A stretch of DNA of 64,000 nt from Modestobacter lapidis (GTDB taxonomy: Bacteria; Actinomycetota; Actinomycetes; Mycobacteriales; Geodermatophilaceae). Position 1 is the stretch's first letter. Each line of letters opens with the position of its first letter. Under the pieces are notes generated by a model. That model was not told where the DNA came from, made no database searches, and worked only from the letters and a program-made list of their open reading frames with translations. Positions 25,594-33,920 of the stretch are shown piece after piece. Made by a program: the position numbers and the translations under genes. The DNA lies in contig JABAKE010000020.1 of NCBI GenBank assembly GCA_019779905.1, positions 1-64,000 of the forward strand, read 5' to 3'.

Positions 25594-27210
25594 TCAGCCC
25601 TCCCCGCGGGCGATCCGGCCGGCCCAGGAGAGGTCGGCCTTGCCGACCGGGGAGCGGTGCACCTCGTCGACGAACACGACCTCGCGCGGGCGCTTGTAGT
25701 CGGCCAGCTCCGCACCGACCGCCGCCCGCACCTCCTCGGCGGTGAGCGTGTGCCCCGGCGCGACCGAGACGACGGCGGTGATCCGCTGGCCGAACCGCTC
25801 GTCGGGCACCCCGACGACGATCGCGTCCCGCACCGCGGGGTGGCGCAGCACGACCTGCTCGACCTCCTCGGGGAGCACCTTCTCCCCACCGGTGTTGATC
25901 ACCCGGCTGCCGCGGCCCTGGAACACCAGGGTCCCGTCGGTCTCCAGCGTGGCCAGGTCGCCGGGCACCGAGTACCGGACGCCGTCCACGTCCCGGAACG
26001 TCGTGCCACTGGCAGTGGGCCGGCCGGTGTAGTGCACCTCGCGCGGGGCCGGCGCGGCCAGCACGCCGAGCTGCCCGGACCCCGGGACGACGTCGCGGCC
26101 GGCCTCGTCGAGCAGCCGGGCGTTGGGCGCCAGCACGAAGCGCGAGGTCGGCGCGACGGCGCCGCGGCGGGTGAGGGACAGCGCGTACGGACCGCCCTCG
26201 GAGGCGACGACGACGTCGGTGATGTCGGCGTCGGCGTGCCGCAGCAGCCCGGCCTTGACCTCCGCGCTGAACACCGCGCCGACGGAGACCATCCGGCGCA
26301 GGCTGCCCAGGTCGTACGGGCGCCCGGCCGCTGCGGCGGCGTCCAGGGCGGTGAGCAGCGGCCGGCCGAACACGTCGCCGACGATCACCACGTCGGTCAC
26401 CCGGTGCTGCTGCACCAGCGCGGCGAGCTCGTCGGGGTCGTAGCTCCGTGAGACCGGGAAGACGATCCGGCCACCGGCCACCAGCGTGCCCAGCGTCGTG
26501 TAGATGCCGGTGCCGTGCATGAGCGGGGTGGGCGTGCAGGTGACCAGCCGGTCGGGCTCGGCGCGCGATTCGCGCACCCGGTCGGCCAGCTCGCCGAGCG
26601 ACTCCGGTGCCGGGATGCCGAACTTCGCGAAGCCGTTGGGCACGCAGCTGGCGGAGAAAACGGTGGAGTGCCGGGACTGCACGCCCTTGGGCCGGCCGGT
26701 GGTACCGCCGGTGTAGAGCAGCCAGTCGCCGTCCGGCCGCGGCGTGCGGGCGAGCGGGGCGGTCGCGGCGACGACGTCCTCGAGCCCGTCGCCGACCACC
26801 TCCCCGGCCGGGGCGTCGCCGACCCGGACCAGGGCGGTCAGCCCGGCCTGCCCGGCGGCCGCCTCGGCGACGACCGCGCTGGTGGTCGCGTCGAAGACCA
26901 GGCCGGCCGCGCCCGCGTCGGCCAGCACGTGGCCGAGCTCCGCCGCGCGGTACCGGTAGTTGACGTTGAAGGGGACGGCGTCGAGCTTGCAGACCGCGAA
27001 CACCGCCTCGACGTACTCGGCGCTGCTCCACAGGCCGATGCCGACCCGCGAGCCGGCGGTGACACCGCGCTCGGCCAGCCCGGCGGCGAGCCGGGCCGCG
27101 CGCTCGTCGAGTTCGGCCCAGGTGCGGTGCCGGCTGCCCTGGACGACGGCGACCGCGTCGTCCATCGTGTCGGCGACGGTCTCGAGCACGCTGGCCAGGT
27201 TTTCCTCCAT
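25594..27210 (-). CDS. Acyl-CoA synthetase (AMP-forming), paralogue 1
   Basis: A 538-residue adenylate-forming ligase. It has the P-loop LLYTGGTTGRPKGVQSRH, PLMHGTGIYTTLGTL, a SVPGDLATLETDGTLVFQGR motif, the RVINTGGEKVLPEEVE hinge and the catalytic Lys in RSPVGKADLSWAG. It activates a carboxylic acid with ATP to a CoA thioester. It is strongly similar along its length to the ligase at 30299, sharing for example TWAELDERAARLA and VNYRYR, so the two arose by duplication around the PaaX-type regulator. The ATG at 27210 begins MEENLASVLETVA. Confidence 0.9.
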   Translation of the reverse strand: MEENLASVLETVADTMDDAVAVVQGSRHRTWAELDERAARLAAGLAERGVTAGSRVGIGLWSSAEYVEAVFAVCKLDAVPFNVNYRYRAAELGHVLADAGAAGLVFDATTSAVVAEAAAGQAGLTALVRVGDAPAGEVVGDGLEDVVAATAPLARTPRPDGDWLLYTGGTTGRPKGVQSRHSTVFSASCVPNGFAKFGIPAPESLGELADRVRESRAEPDRLVTCTPTPLMHGTGIYTTLGTLVAGGRIVFPVSRSYDPDELAALVQQHRVTDVVIVGDVFGRPLLTALDAAAAAGRPYDLGSLRRMVSVGAVFSAEVKAGLLRHADADITDVVVASEGGPYALSLTRRGAVAPTSRFVLAPNARLLDEAGRDVVPGSGQLGVLAAPAPREVHYTGRPTASGTTFRDVDGVRYSVPGDLATLETDGTLVFQGRGSRVINTGGEKVLPEEVEQVVLRHPAVRDAIVVGVPDERFGQRITAVVSVAPGHTLTAEEVRAAVGAELADYKRPREVVFVDEVHRSPVGKADLSWAGRIARGEG

Positions 27211-27249
27211 GAGAGGCAGGCTACTGGCGGTCGTCACAATCCTGCGTAT

Positions 27250-27271
27250 GTTGTTCCGAACCGCGGACAAC
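27250..27271. promoter_or_regulatory. Imperfect palindrome between ligase and PaaX-type gene
   Basis: A 22-base element with arms GTTGT and ACAAC lies in the 192-base divergent region and has partly matching inner bases (TCCG and GCGG). It is placed where a PaaX-type repressor would control itself and the divergent ligase/ALDH unit. Binding is inferred from position only. Confidence 0.35.
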
Positions 27272-27402
27272 GGCGTCCGCGGTCTCCCGCTTCCCGGAGG
27301 ACGGGATGCCTGCACCACCACCCAGCGCCGGCCAGGAGCCGGCCGACGGCAGGAGAACATCATGGCCAGCGGTGCCACCCGGGCCGGCGCAGGACGACGG
27401 CC

Positions 27403-28329
27403 GTGACGACGGCCGAGCTCGACCCGGTGGGCGACGCCCCCGACGACGCCGCCGATGAGGCCCCCGACGACGCCGCCGACGACACTGCGGCGGACGCGAT
27501 CCCCGCCGGTGCCCCCGCCGTCCGCCCGCAGACCCACGTGCTGATGTTCTGCGGCGCGCACCTGCCGGCTCCCGGCGCCGCGGTCTCCACCGGCGGGCTG
27601 ATCAGCGCCCTGGCCCGGGTCGGGGTGGGCGAGCACGCCGCCCGCTCGACGGTCAGCCGGATGATCCGCCGGGGCACCCTGCAGCGGCGCCGGGCCGGCA
27701 AGCGGATCTACCTCTCGCCGACGCCGTCCACCCGCGTCGCGCTGGCCGAGGGCGGCGAGCGGGCGTGGCAGTCGCCGGTCAACCGCACCTGGGACGGGCA
27801 GTGGACGCTGCTCGGCTTCTCGCTGCCGGAGAGCCGGCGGGCCGACCGGCACCTGCTCCGCTCCCGCCTGCAGTGGGCCGGCTTCGGCATGCTGCAGAAC
27901 GGCGTGTGGGTGGCGCCCAGCCAGGTCGACGTGGAGGCGCTGCTCGCCCGGCTCGACGTGCTCGACCACCTCAAGGTCTTCCGCGCCTCGGTGGCCGCAC
28001 CCACCCAGGTGGCCGAGCTGATCGAGGACGCCTGGGACGTGCCGACCATCGCCCGTGGCTACGAGCAGTTCCTCGAGCGCTGGGACACCGCCGATCCGCT
28101 GCCCGACGCCGCCGACGACCTGGCCCGCCAGCTGTGGTTGCTCGGCGAGTGGACGCTGCTGGCCCGCAACGACCCCGGCCTGCCGGTCGAGTACCTCCCG
28201 GCCGACTGGCCGGCGGTGCGGGCCGAGCACGTCGCGCTGCGGCTGCGCACCCGCTACCAGGCCGGCGCCGATGCGATCGCCGCCGGCCTCGTGGAGCGGC
28301 TGGACCCCGCGGGGGACGACGCCCGCTGA
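27403..28329 (+). CDS. PaaX family transcriptional regulator
   Basis: A 308-residue regulator of the PaaX type (phenylacetyl-CoA-responsive repressors and relatives). After an unusual N-terminal Asp/Ala-rich repeat (DAPDDAADEAPDDAADDTAA) comes the winged-helix domain (SALARVGVGEHAARSTVSRM then IRRGTLQRRRAGKRIYLSP), the middle domain (WDGQWTLLGFSLPESRRADR, LQWAGFGMLQNGVWVAPS) and a C-terminal helical domain (LWLLGEWTLLARNDPGLPVEYLP). The ligand is likely an aromatic acyl-CoA. The GTG at 27403 was chosen; upstream sequence in frame is arginine-rich non-coding type. It sits between two paralogous ligase units and probably controls both. Confidence 0.87.
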   Translation: MTTAELDPVGDAPDDAADEAPDDAADDTAADAIPAGAPAVRPQTHVLMFCGAHLPAPGAAVSTGGLISALARVGVGEHAARSTVSRMIRRGTLQRRRAGKRIYLSPTPSTRVALAEGGERAWQSPVNRTWDGQWTLLGFSLPESRRADRHLLRSRLQWAGFGMLQNGVWVAPSQVDVEALLARLDVLDHLKVFRASVAAPTQVAELIEDAWDVPTIARGYEQFLERWDTADPLPDAADDLARQLWLLGEWTLLARNDPGLPVEYLPADWPAVRAEHVALRLRTRYQAGADAIAAGLVERLDPAGDDAR

Positions 28330-28364
28330 GCCGGCCGGGCGGGCGCGACATTTGCGCCCACCCG

Positions 28365-28393
28365 TTGACGTCCGCCACGAAAGTGAATAACTT
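28365..28393 (+). promoter_or_regulatory. Candidate promoter of the SDR-to-ACAD operon
   Basis: TTGACG (28365-28370), a 17-base spacer and TAACTT (28388-28393) form a good housekeeping-type promoter 78 bases before the SDR start, in a short AT-richer patch after the PaaX-type gene. Confidence 0.6.
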
Positions 28394-28470
28394 CCGAGGG
28401 CGGCAGAGCGCCGGTGCGCCACAGTGCGCGCCGCCCTGCCGACGGTCTCACGCCCCTCGAGAGGATTCCC

Positions 28471-29379
28471 ATGCAGCTCAACGGCAAGGTCGCCGTCGTC
28501 ACCGGTGCCGGTCGCGGCCTCGGTCAGGCCTACGCCAAGGCGCTCGCCGCCGCGGGCGCCGCCGTCGTGGTCAACGACCTCGACGTCGACCTCGCGCAGG
28601 AGACGGCGCAGGCCATCGAGGCCGCCGGCGGGCAGGCGGTGGCCGAGGGCTCGGCCATCGGCTCCACCGAGGCCGCCGACGCGATCGTGGCCAAGGCCGT
28701 GGAGGCGTTCGGCCGGCTGGACGTCATGGTCACCAACGCCGGGGTGCTGCGCGACCGCTCGCTGCTGAAGATGACGGACGACGACTTCGACCTCGTCGTC
28801 GAGACCCACCTGCGCGGCACGTTCACCTGCGGCCGGGCCGCGGCGAAGCAGTTCAAGGAGCAGGGCGGGAACGGCCGGCTCATCCTGATCGGCTCCCCGG
28901 CCGGCCAGCGGGCCAGCTTCGGGCAGACCGGCTACACCGCCTCCAAGGCCGGCATCGTCGGCCTGGTGCGCACCTGGGCCGCCGAGCTCGAGCGCAGCGG
29001 CACCACGGTCAACGCTGTCGTCCCGGTCGCGCTGACCCGGATGGTCGCCACCATCCCCGGCATGGCAGAGCTCGTGGAGCTCGCCGACGCCGGCAAGCCG
29101 CTCCCGGCCGACGTCCGGGCCAGTGGCCTGGGCACCGCCGACGACGTCGCCCCGCTGGTGGTCTTCCTGGCCTCCGACGAGGCGGCCGGCGTCACCGGCC
29201 AGGCCATCGGCGCCGGTGGCGACCGGATCGCCATCTGGTCGCACCCGACCGAGGTCGTCGCCGAGGTGCGGGAGGGCGGCTGGTCCGCCGACTCGCTCGC
29301 CGAGGCGTTCCCGACCACGTTCGCCCCGCACCTGCAGGAGTGGAAGGCGACGGCGCCCGGCGCGCCGGCCGGGAAGTGA
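28471..29379 (+). CDS. SDR family oxidoreductase, 3-hydroxyacyl-CoA dehydrogenase-like
   Basis: A 302-residue short-chain dehydrogenase: TGAGRGLGQAYAKALAAAGA at the N-terminus, VVNDLDVDLAQETAQ (Asp favours NAD), TNAGVLRDRSLLKMTDDDFD, catalytic Ser in LIGSPAGQRASFGQ and YTASKAG. The RDRSLLKMTDDDFD segment is typical of the hydroxyacyl-CoA dehydrogenase domain of multifunctional enzyme 2, so beta-oxidation-type dehydrogenation of an acyl-CoA is plausible. The ATG at 28471 follows GAGAGGA. It is the first gene of an operon whose next gene overlaps it by four bases. Confidence 0.88.
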   Translation: MQLNGKVAVVTGAGRGLGQAYAKALAAAGAAVVVNDLDVDLAQETAQAIEAAGGQAVAEGSAIGSTEAADAIVAKAVEAFGRLDVMVTNAGVLRDRSLLKMTDDDFDLVVETHLRGTFTCGRAAAKQFKEQGGNGRLILIGSPAGQRASFGQTGYTASKAGIVGLVRTWAAELERSGTTVNAVVPVALTRMVATIPGMAELVELADAGKPLPADVRASGLGTADDVAPLVVFLASDEAAGVTGQAIGAGGDRIAIWSHPTEVVAEVREGGWSADSLAEAFPTTFAPHLQEWKATAPGAPAGK

Positions 29380-30302
29380 CCGACGTGGCGCGCTCGAACA
29401 CCATGGACCTCGATGCGCTGGTCGCCATCGACGTGCACACCCACGTGCACCGGTCCGCGCGGGGCGCGGAGCACACCGCCGAGGGCAGCGGCAGCATCGA
29501 GGCGCTGGGGGAGTACTTCGGCCACGGCGGCATGCCCACCTACACGGTGCCGGAGCTCGCCGCGCACTACCGCGAGCGCAACATGGCCGCGGTCGTGTTC
29601 GGCGTCGACGGCTACACCACCTCCGGGGAGGAGCCGGTGCCCTCCAACGAGGAGGTCGCCGAGCTCGCCGCGGAGAACGCCGACGTGCTCATCCCGTTCG
29701 CCAGCATCGATCCCGGCCGCGGCGCGGCCGGGGTGCGGGCGGCCCGCCGGCTGGTCACCGAGTACGGCATCAAGGGGTTCAAGTTCCACCCCAACACCCA
29801 GGCGTTCTTCCCGAACGACCGCTCGGCCTACCCGCTGTACGAGGTCATCGCCGAGCACGGCCTGATCGCGCTGTTCCACACCGGCCAGACCGGCGTGGGC
29901 GCGGGCACCCGGGGCGGGGGAGGGGTGCGGCTGAAGTACTCCAACCCCATGCACGTCGACGACGTCGCGGTCGACTTCCCCGACATGAAGATCATCCTGG
30001 CGCACCCCTCGTTCCCCTGGCAGGACGAGGCGCTGTCGGTGGCCACGCACAAGCCGCAGGTGTACATCGACCTGTCCGGCTGGTCGCCGAAGTACTTCCC
30101 GCCGCAGCTGGTGCAGTACGCCAACAGCCTGCTGCGCGACAAGGTGCTCTTCGGCAGCGACTTCCCGGTGATCAGCCCGGAGCGCTGGATGAAGGACTTC
30201 GCCGCCATCGGCATCAAGGACGAGGTCCGCCCGAAGATCATGAAGGAGAACGCGGTGGCGCTGTTCGGGCTCCGGCCGGGTGCGGCGGCGGCCGGGTCGT
30301 GA
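29376..30302 (+). CDS. Amidohydrolase family protein (ACMSD-like TIM barrel)
   Basis: A 308-residue metal-dependent amidohydrolase-2 family protein. The first strand has the HxH metal site (AIDVHTHVHR), the middle IKGFKFHPNTQAFFPND and ALFHTGQTGVG, then ILAHPSFPWQDEA and the Asp in LFGSDFPVISPERW. The family includes decarboxylases and hydratases of ring-cleavage products and gamma-resorcylate-type decarboxylases, so a non-hydrolytic C-C reaction is as likely as hydrolysis. The GTG at 29376 overlaps the SDR stop (GTGA); the ATG at 29403 is an alternative start. The ligase gene downstream overlaps its stop in the same way. Confidence 0.85.
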   Translation: MTDVARSNTMDLDALVAIDVHTHVHRSARGAEHTAEGSGSIEALGEYFGHGGMPTYTVPELAAHYRERNMAAVVFGVDGYTTSGEEPVPSNEEVAELAAENADVLIPFASIDPGRGAAGVRAARRLVTEYGIKGFKFHPNTQAFFPNDRSAYPLYEVIAEHGLIALFHTGQTGVGAGTRGGGGVRLKYSNPMHVDDVAVDFPDMKIILAHPSFPWQDEALSVATHKPQVYIDLSGWSPKYFPPQLVQYANSLLRDKVLFGSDFPVISPERWMKDFAAIGIKDEVRPKIMKENAVALFGLRPGAAAAGS

Positions 30303-31930
30303 ACGCGAACTTCGCCACGGTCCTGGAGACCGTCGGGGACGTCCGCCCCGACCGGATCGCGGTCACCCACGGCGACCGCAGCCGCACCTGGGCGGAGCTC
30401 GACGAGCGTGCCGCCCGGCTGGCCGGGCACCTGGCCGCCGCGGGCATCGGCCCGGGATCGCGGGTGGCGGTGGGCCTCTACAACGGCATCGAGTACCTCG
30501 AGAGCGTCTACGCCGTCCTCAAGCTGCGCGCGGTGCCGCTGAACGTGAACTACCGGTACCGCCGCGAAGAACTCGTCGCCCTGCTCGGCGACGCGCAGGC
30601 CGCCGCGGTGGTCTTCGACGCCGCGCTCGCCGAGCGGATCGGCGAGGCCCGCGCCGACCTGCCGCAGCTGGCCACGTTCCTGCAGGTCCACGGGGACGAC
30701 GCCGTTCCGGACTGGGCGACGGGCTACGAGGCGGCGGTCACCGGCGCCGAGCCCGCGCCCCGCCAGGAACGTGGCGACGACCACTGGCTGATGTACACCG
30801 GCGGCACTACCGGCCGGCCCAAGGGCGTGCTGGTCCGGCACTCCTGGCTCTACGACGTGGTCTGCGCCAACGGTTTCCTGCTGCTCGGCGAACCCTTTCC
30901 GCAGACGCCGGCGGAGCTGCGGGCCACGCTGGAGCGGCTGGGCACCGACCGCGACGCGATGGTCTGCCTGCCGGCCCCGCCGCTGATGCACTCCACCGGC
31001 ATGTACACCTCCTTCGGGGCGCTGCTGGCCGGCGGCCGGGTGGTCTACCTGCCCTCGGCGTCCTACGACCCCGACGAGCTGGCGGCCACCGTGCAGCGCG
31101 AGCAGGTCGACACGGTGTCGATCGTCGGCGACGTGTTCGCCCGGCCGCTGGCGGACGCCCTCGACGCGGCCGCGGCCGCCGGGCGGCCCTACGACCTGTC
31201 CAGCCTGCGCCGGGTCATCAGCGTCGGGGTCACCTGGAGCGCCGACGTGAAGGAGCGCCTGCTCCAGCACGCCGATCTGGTCTGCCGCGACCTGGTCGCG
31301 GCGTCGGAGGGCGGCCCGTTCGCGGTGATGGAGACCCGCCGCGGCGACGCCACGGTCACCGCGCAGTTCCGGCTGGTGCCCGGCGCCCGGGTGATCGACG
31401 AGCGCGGCGAGGACGTCGTCCCCGGCTCCGGCCAGGTCGGTGTGCTCGCCGCCCCCGCCGACGAGCACATCCGGTACGACGGCGACGACGCGGCCACCGC
31501 CGCGACGTTCCGGGAGATCGGCGGGCGCCGCTGGGTCGTGCCCGGCGACATGGCCAGCCTGGCGGCCGACGGCACCGTCGTCTTCCACGGCCGCGGCAGC
31601 CGGGTGATCAACACCGGCGGCGAGAAGGTCTTCGCCGAGGAGGTGGAGCAGGCGCTGCTCACCCACCCCGCCGTCCGGGACGCCATGGTGGTCGGTGCCC
31701 CCGACGAGCGCTGGGGCTCACGGATCGTGGCCGTCGTCGCCCTGCACGAGGGCGCCCGGCTCACCGACGCCGAGGCGCGCGAGCACGTCGGCGCACGGCT
31801 GGCCGACCACAAGCGCCCCCGGGAGCTGGTCGTCGTCGACCGGTTGCGCCGCAGTCCCTCGGGGAAGGCCGATCTGAGCTGGGCCCGCGGCCTCGCCACG
31901 CACACTGTGTCCCAGACCCCCAACGAGTAG
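30299..31930 (+). CDS. Acyl-CoA synthetase (AMP-forming), paralogue 2
   Basis: A 543-residue adenylate-forming ligase with P-loop LMYTGGTTGRPKGVLVRH, PLMHSTGMYTSFGALLAGG, WVVPGDMASLAADGTVVFHG, RVINTGGEKVFAEEVEQ and catalytic Lys in RSPSGKADLSWARG. It makes a CoA thioester of an organic acid. It resembles the ligase at 25594 throughout and lacks obvious membrane segments. The GTG at 30299 overlaps the amidohydrolase stop by four bases, so translation is probably coupled. The MaoC gene follows after 10 bases. Confidence 0.9.
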   Translation: MNANFATVLETVGDVRPDRIAVTHGDRSRTWAELDERAARLAGHLAAAGIGPGSRVAVGLYNGIEYLESVYAVLKLRAVPLNVNYRYRREELVALLGDAQAAAVVFDAALAERIGEARADLPQLATFLQVHGDDAVPDWATGYEAAVTGAEPAPRQERGDDHWLMYTGGTTGRPKGVLVRHSWLYDVVCANGFLLLGEPFPQTPAELRATLERLGTDRDAMVCLPAPPLMHSTGMYTSFGALLAGGRVVYLPSASYDPDELAATVQREQVDTVSIVGDVFARPLADALDAAAAAGRPYDLSSLRRVISVGVTWSADVKERLLQHADLVCRDLVAASEGGPFAVMETRRGDATVTAQFRLVPGARVIDERGEDVVPGSGQVGVLAAPADEHIRYDGDDAATAATFREIGGRRWVVPGDMASLAADGTVVFHGRGSRVINTGGEKVFAEEVEQALLTHPAVRDAMVVGAPDERWGSRIVAVVALHEGARLTDAEAREHVGARLADHKRPRELVVVDRLRRSPSGKADLSWARGLATHTVSQTPNE

Positions 31931-31940
31931 GAGAACAGCC

Positions 31941-32405
31941 ATGAGCACCCCCATCACCGTCGACGGCGTCGAGGGCGTCAAGAGCCTGGTCGGCAAGGAC
32001 CTCGGCACGAGCGACTGGATCGAGATCACCCAGGAGAAGGTCGACCTCTTCGCCGACGCCACCGGTGACCACCAGTGGATCCACGTCGACCCGGAGCGGG
32101 CGAAGAAGGAGAGCCCGTTCGGCGGCCCGATCGCCCACGGCTACCTGACCCTGTCGCTGACCCCGCTGTTCCTGCCCCAGCTGATGAACTTCACCGGCTT
32201 CTCGATGGGCGTCAACTACGGCACGGAGAAGGTTCGCTTCCCCTCGCCGGTGCCCGTGGGCAGCAAGCTGCGGGCCGGCGCCGTCATCGACGAGGTCACC
32301 GAGATCAAGGGCGGCGTGCAGATGCAGTGCACGCTGACCTTCGAGGTCGAGGGCGGCAGCAAGCCGGCCTGCGTCGCGACGATCGTCGTCCGGCAGTACG
32401 TGTGA
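31941..32405 (+). CDS. MaoC family enoyl-CoA hydratase
   Basis: A 154-residue hot-dog fold protein. FADATGDHQWIHVDPERAKK followed by SPFGGPIAHGYLTLSL is the hydratase-2/MaoC motif, with the catalytic Asp and His in GDHQWIH. It should hydrate a trans-2-enoyl-CoA to the (R)-3-hydroxyacyl-CoA. It acts logically after the acyl-CoA dehydrogenase and before the MFE-2-like SDR in the same operon. The ATG at 31941 follows GGAGAA. Confidence 0.9.
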   Translation: MSTPITVDGVEGVKSLVGKDLGTSDWIEITQEKVDLFADATGDHQWIHVDPERAKKESPFGGPIAHGYLTLSLTPLFLPQLMNFTGFSMGVNYGTEKVRFPSPVPVGSKLRAGAVIDEVTEIKGGVQMQCTLTFEVEGGSKPACVATIVVRQYV

Positions 32406-32499
32406 CCCGCGGACGGCGGTCCGGCCGCGCGGCCGACCTCACCCGGCCCGCGCCGGCGGCCGGACCGGCGTCCCAGCTCGACCCCGCGGGGTCGCGGGC

Positions 32500-32907
32500 G
32501 TGACCGCCCGCCGGTCGATCGCCGTGCCCGGGCTGCACCACGGCCCGACGCCCATCCCGCTGGCCTCCCGGGTGGGCCCGCTGCTGATCTCCAGCGCCGT
32601 GCTCGGCCAGGACCCGGCCACCGGTGAGGTGCCCGAGGGCGTCGAGGAACAGGTCGTGCTGGTCTTCGCCAACGTGCGCCGGATCCTCGCCGCCGGCGGT
32701 GCCGACGTCGCCGACGTGGCCAAGCTGACCTTCCTGGTCCGCGACCGCGCCGCCCGCGCCGCCATCGACGAGCAGTGGCTGGGGATGTTCCCCGACCCCG
32801 ACAGCCGGCCGGCCCGGCACACCCAGACCGCCGACCTGCCGCCGATGTTCGCCGTGCAGTGCGAGGTCATCGCCATGGTCGCCGACGACCAGAAGGAGCA
32901 ATCGTGA
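32500..32907 (+). CDS. RidA family protein (possible 2-aminomuconate deaminase type)
   Basis: A 135-residue RidA/YjgF/UK114 family protein. GPLLISSAVLGQDPATGEVP is the first sheet, VFANVRRILAAGGADVADVA the helix, KLTFLVRDRAARAAIDEQW follows, and PARHTQTADLPPMFAVQCEV contains the Arg and Glu typical of active RidA enzymes. RidA proteins deaminate reactive enamines or imines; related enzymes are the 2-aminomuconate deaminases of aminophenol breakdown. Its stop is overlapped (GTGA) by a LigJ/ACMSD-type amidohydrolase gene, which gives some weight to a ring-cleavage role. Confidence 0.82.
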   Translation: MTARRSIAVPGLHHGPTPIPLASRVGPLLISSAVLGQDPATGEVPEGVEEQVVLVFANVRRILAAGGADVADVAKLTFLVRDRAARAAIDEQWLGMFPDPDSRPARHTQTADLPPMFAVQCEVIAMVADDQKEQS

Positions 32908-33920
32908 TCATCGACGCCCACGCCCACGTCCTCGCCCCCGAGGTCTTCTACGCCTACCGCGCCCAGCTGATCGGGCACGGCGGCTACCACCAGGACGGCC
33001 CGAAGTACTCCGACCAGGAGCTCGCCGGCGCCGCCGGGGCCAACGTGAAGATCATGGACAGCGTCGGCACCGACGTGCAGTTCATCTCGCCGCGGCCCTT
33101 CCAGCAGATGCACTCGGCCAAGCCGGCCGGCATCGTGCACTCCTGGATCGGCGCGAACAACGACATCATCGCCAGGAGCGTCGCGCTGCACCCCGACCGC
33201 CTGGCCGGCGTCGCGGGCCTGCCGCTCACCGCGGGAGCCCCGGTGGAGACCTGCTTCGACGAGCTGACCCGCGCCGTCGAGGAGCTGGGGTTCATCGGCG
33301 TGAGCCTCAACCCCGACCCGTACGAGGGGACCGGGCACACCCCGACCCTGGGCGACGAGTTCTGGTACCCGCTGTGGGAGAAGATGGTTGCCCTCGACGT
33401 GCCGGCGCTCATCCACTCCGCGGGCTGCTTCAACGGCCGGGAAGTCTACAGCGACCACTTCATCACCGAGGAGTCGATCGCCGTCCTCTCGCTGATGCGG
33501 TCGCGCACCTTCCTCGACTTCCCCGATCTGAAGATCATCGTCGGGCACGGTGGAGGTTCGGTGCCGTACCAGATCGGCCGTTGGAAGGCGGCCCGGCTGG
33601 CGCCCGGCCTGGGCAACGACGCCCTCGACGAGCGGTTCGAGGAGTCGCTGCGGCGGCTGTGGTTCGACACCTGCCTCTACGACCAGTCGTCGCTGGTGCA
33701 CCTGTTCAACACGGTCGGTCCCGACCGGGTGCTGTTCGGCACGGAGAAGCCCGGGTCCGGCTCGGTGACCGACCCGGACACCGGCCGGCCCTTCGACGAC
33801 CTCAAGCCGGTCATCGAGGGCATTCCCTCGCTCTCCGACGACGACCGCGCCGCCGTCTTCGAGGGCAACGCCCGCCGCGTCTTCAGCCGCTGGCAGGGCC
33901 CGGCGCCCGCGTCGGCATGA
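32904..33920 (+). CDS. Amidohydrolase, 4-oxalomesaconate hydratase (LigJ)/ACMSD-like
   Basis: A 338-residue amidohydrolase-2 protein. It has IIDAHAHVLAPE (HxH metal site), VQFISPRPFQQMHSAKPAGI, HSWIGANNDIIARSVALHPD and RLAGVAGLPLTAGAP, IIVGHGGGSVPYQIGRW and LFGTEKPGSGS. The ISPRPFxxMHS and NNDIIA segments are like LigJ-type 4-oxalomesaconate hydratases of protocatechuate 4,5-cleavage, while the family also holds 2-amino-3-carboxymuconate-semialdehyde decarboxylases. The GTG at 32904 overlaps the RidA stop, and its own stop is overlapped (ATGA) by the acyl-CoA dehydrogenase gene. Confidence 0.85.
   Translation: MIIDAHAHVLAPEVFYAYRAQLIGHGGYHQDGPKYSDQELAGAAGANVKIMDSVGTDVQFISPRPFQQMHSAKPAGIVHSWIGANNDIIARSVALHPDRLAGVAGLPLTAGAPVETCFDELTRAVEELGFIGVSLNPDPYEGTGHTPTLGDEFWYPLWEKMVALDVPALIHSAGCFNGREVYSDHFITEESIAVLSLMRSRTFLDFPDLKIIVGHGGGSVPYQIGRWKAARLAPGLGNDALDERFEESLRRLWFDTCLYDQSSLVHLFNTVGPDRVLFGTEKPGSGSVTDPDTGRPFDDLKPVIEGIPSLSDDDRAAVFEGNARRVFSRWQGPAPASA

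Noticed and set aside
25594-29331. Reverse-strand reading of 1245 residues extending the acyl-CoA ligase
   Set aside because: Only the part from 27210 has ligase motifs; the remainder is antisense to the PaaX-type and SDR genes.
32408-32499. A second small ORF between MaoC and RidA genes
   Set aside because: The stretch reads as arginine- and alanine-rich low-complexity sequence with no ribosome site; treated as a short spacer.
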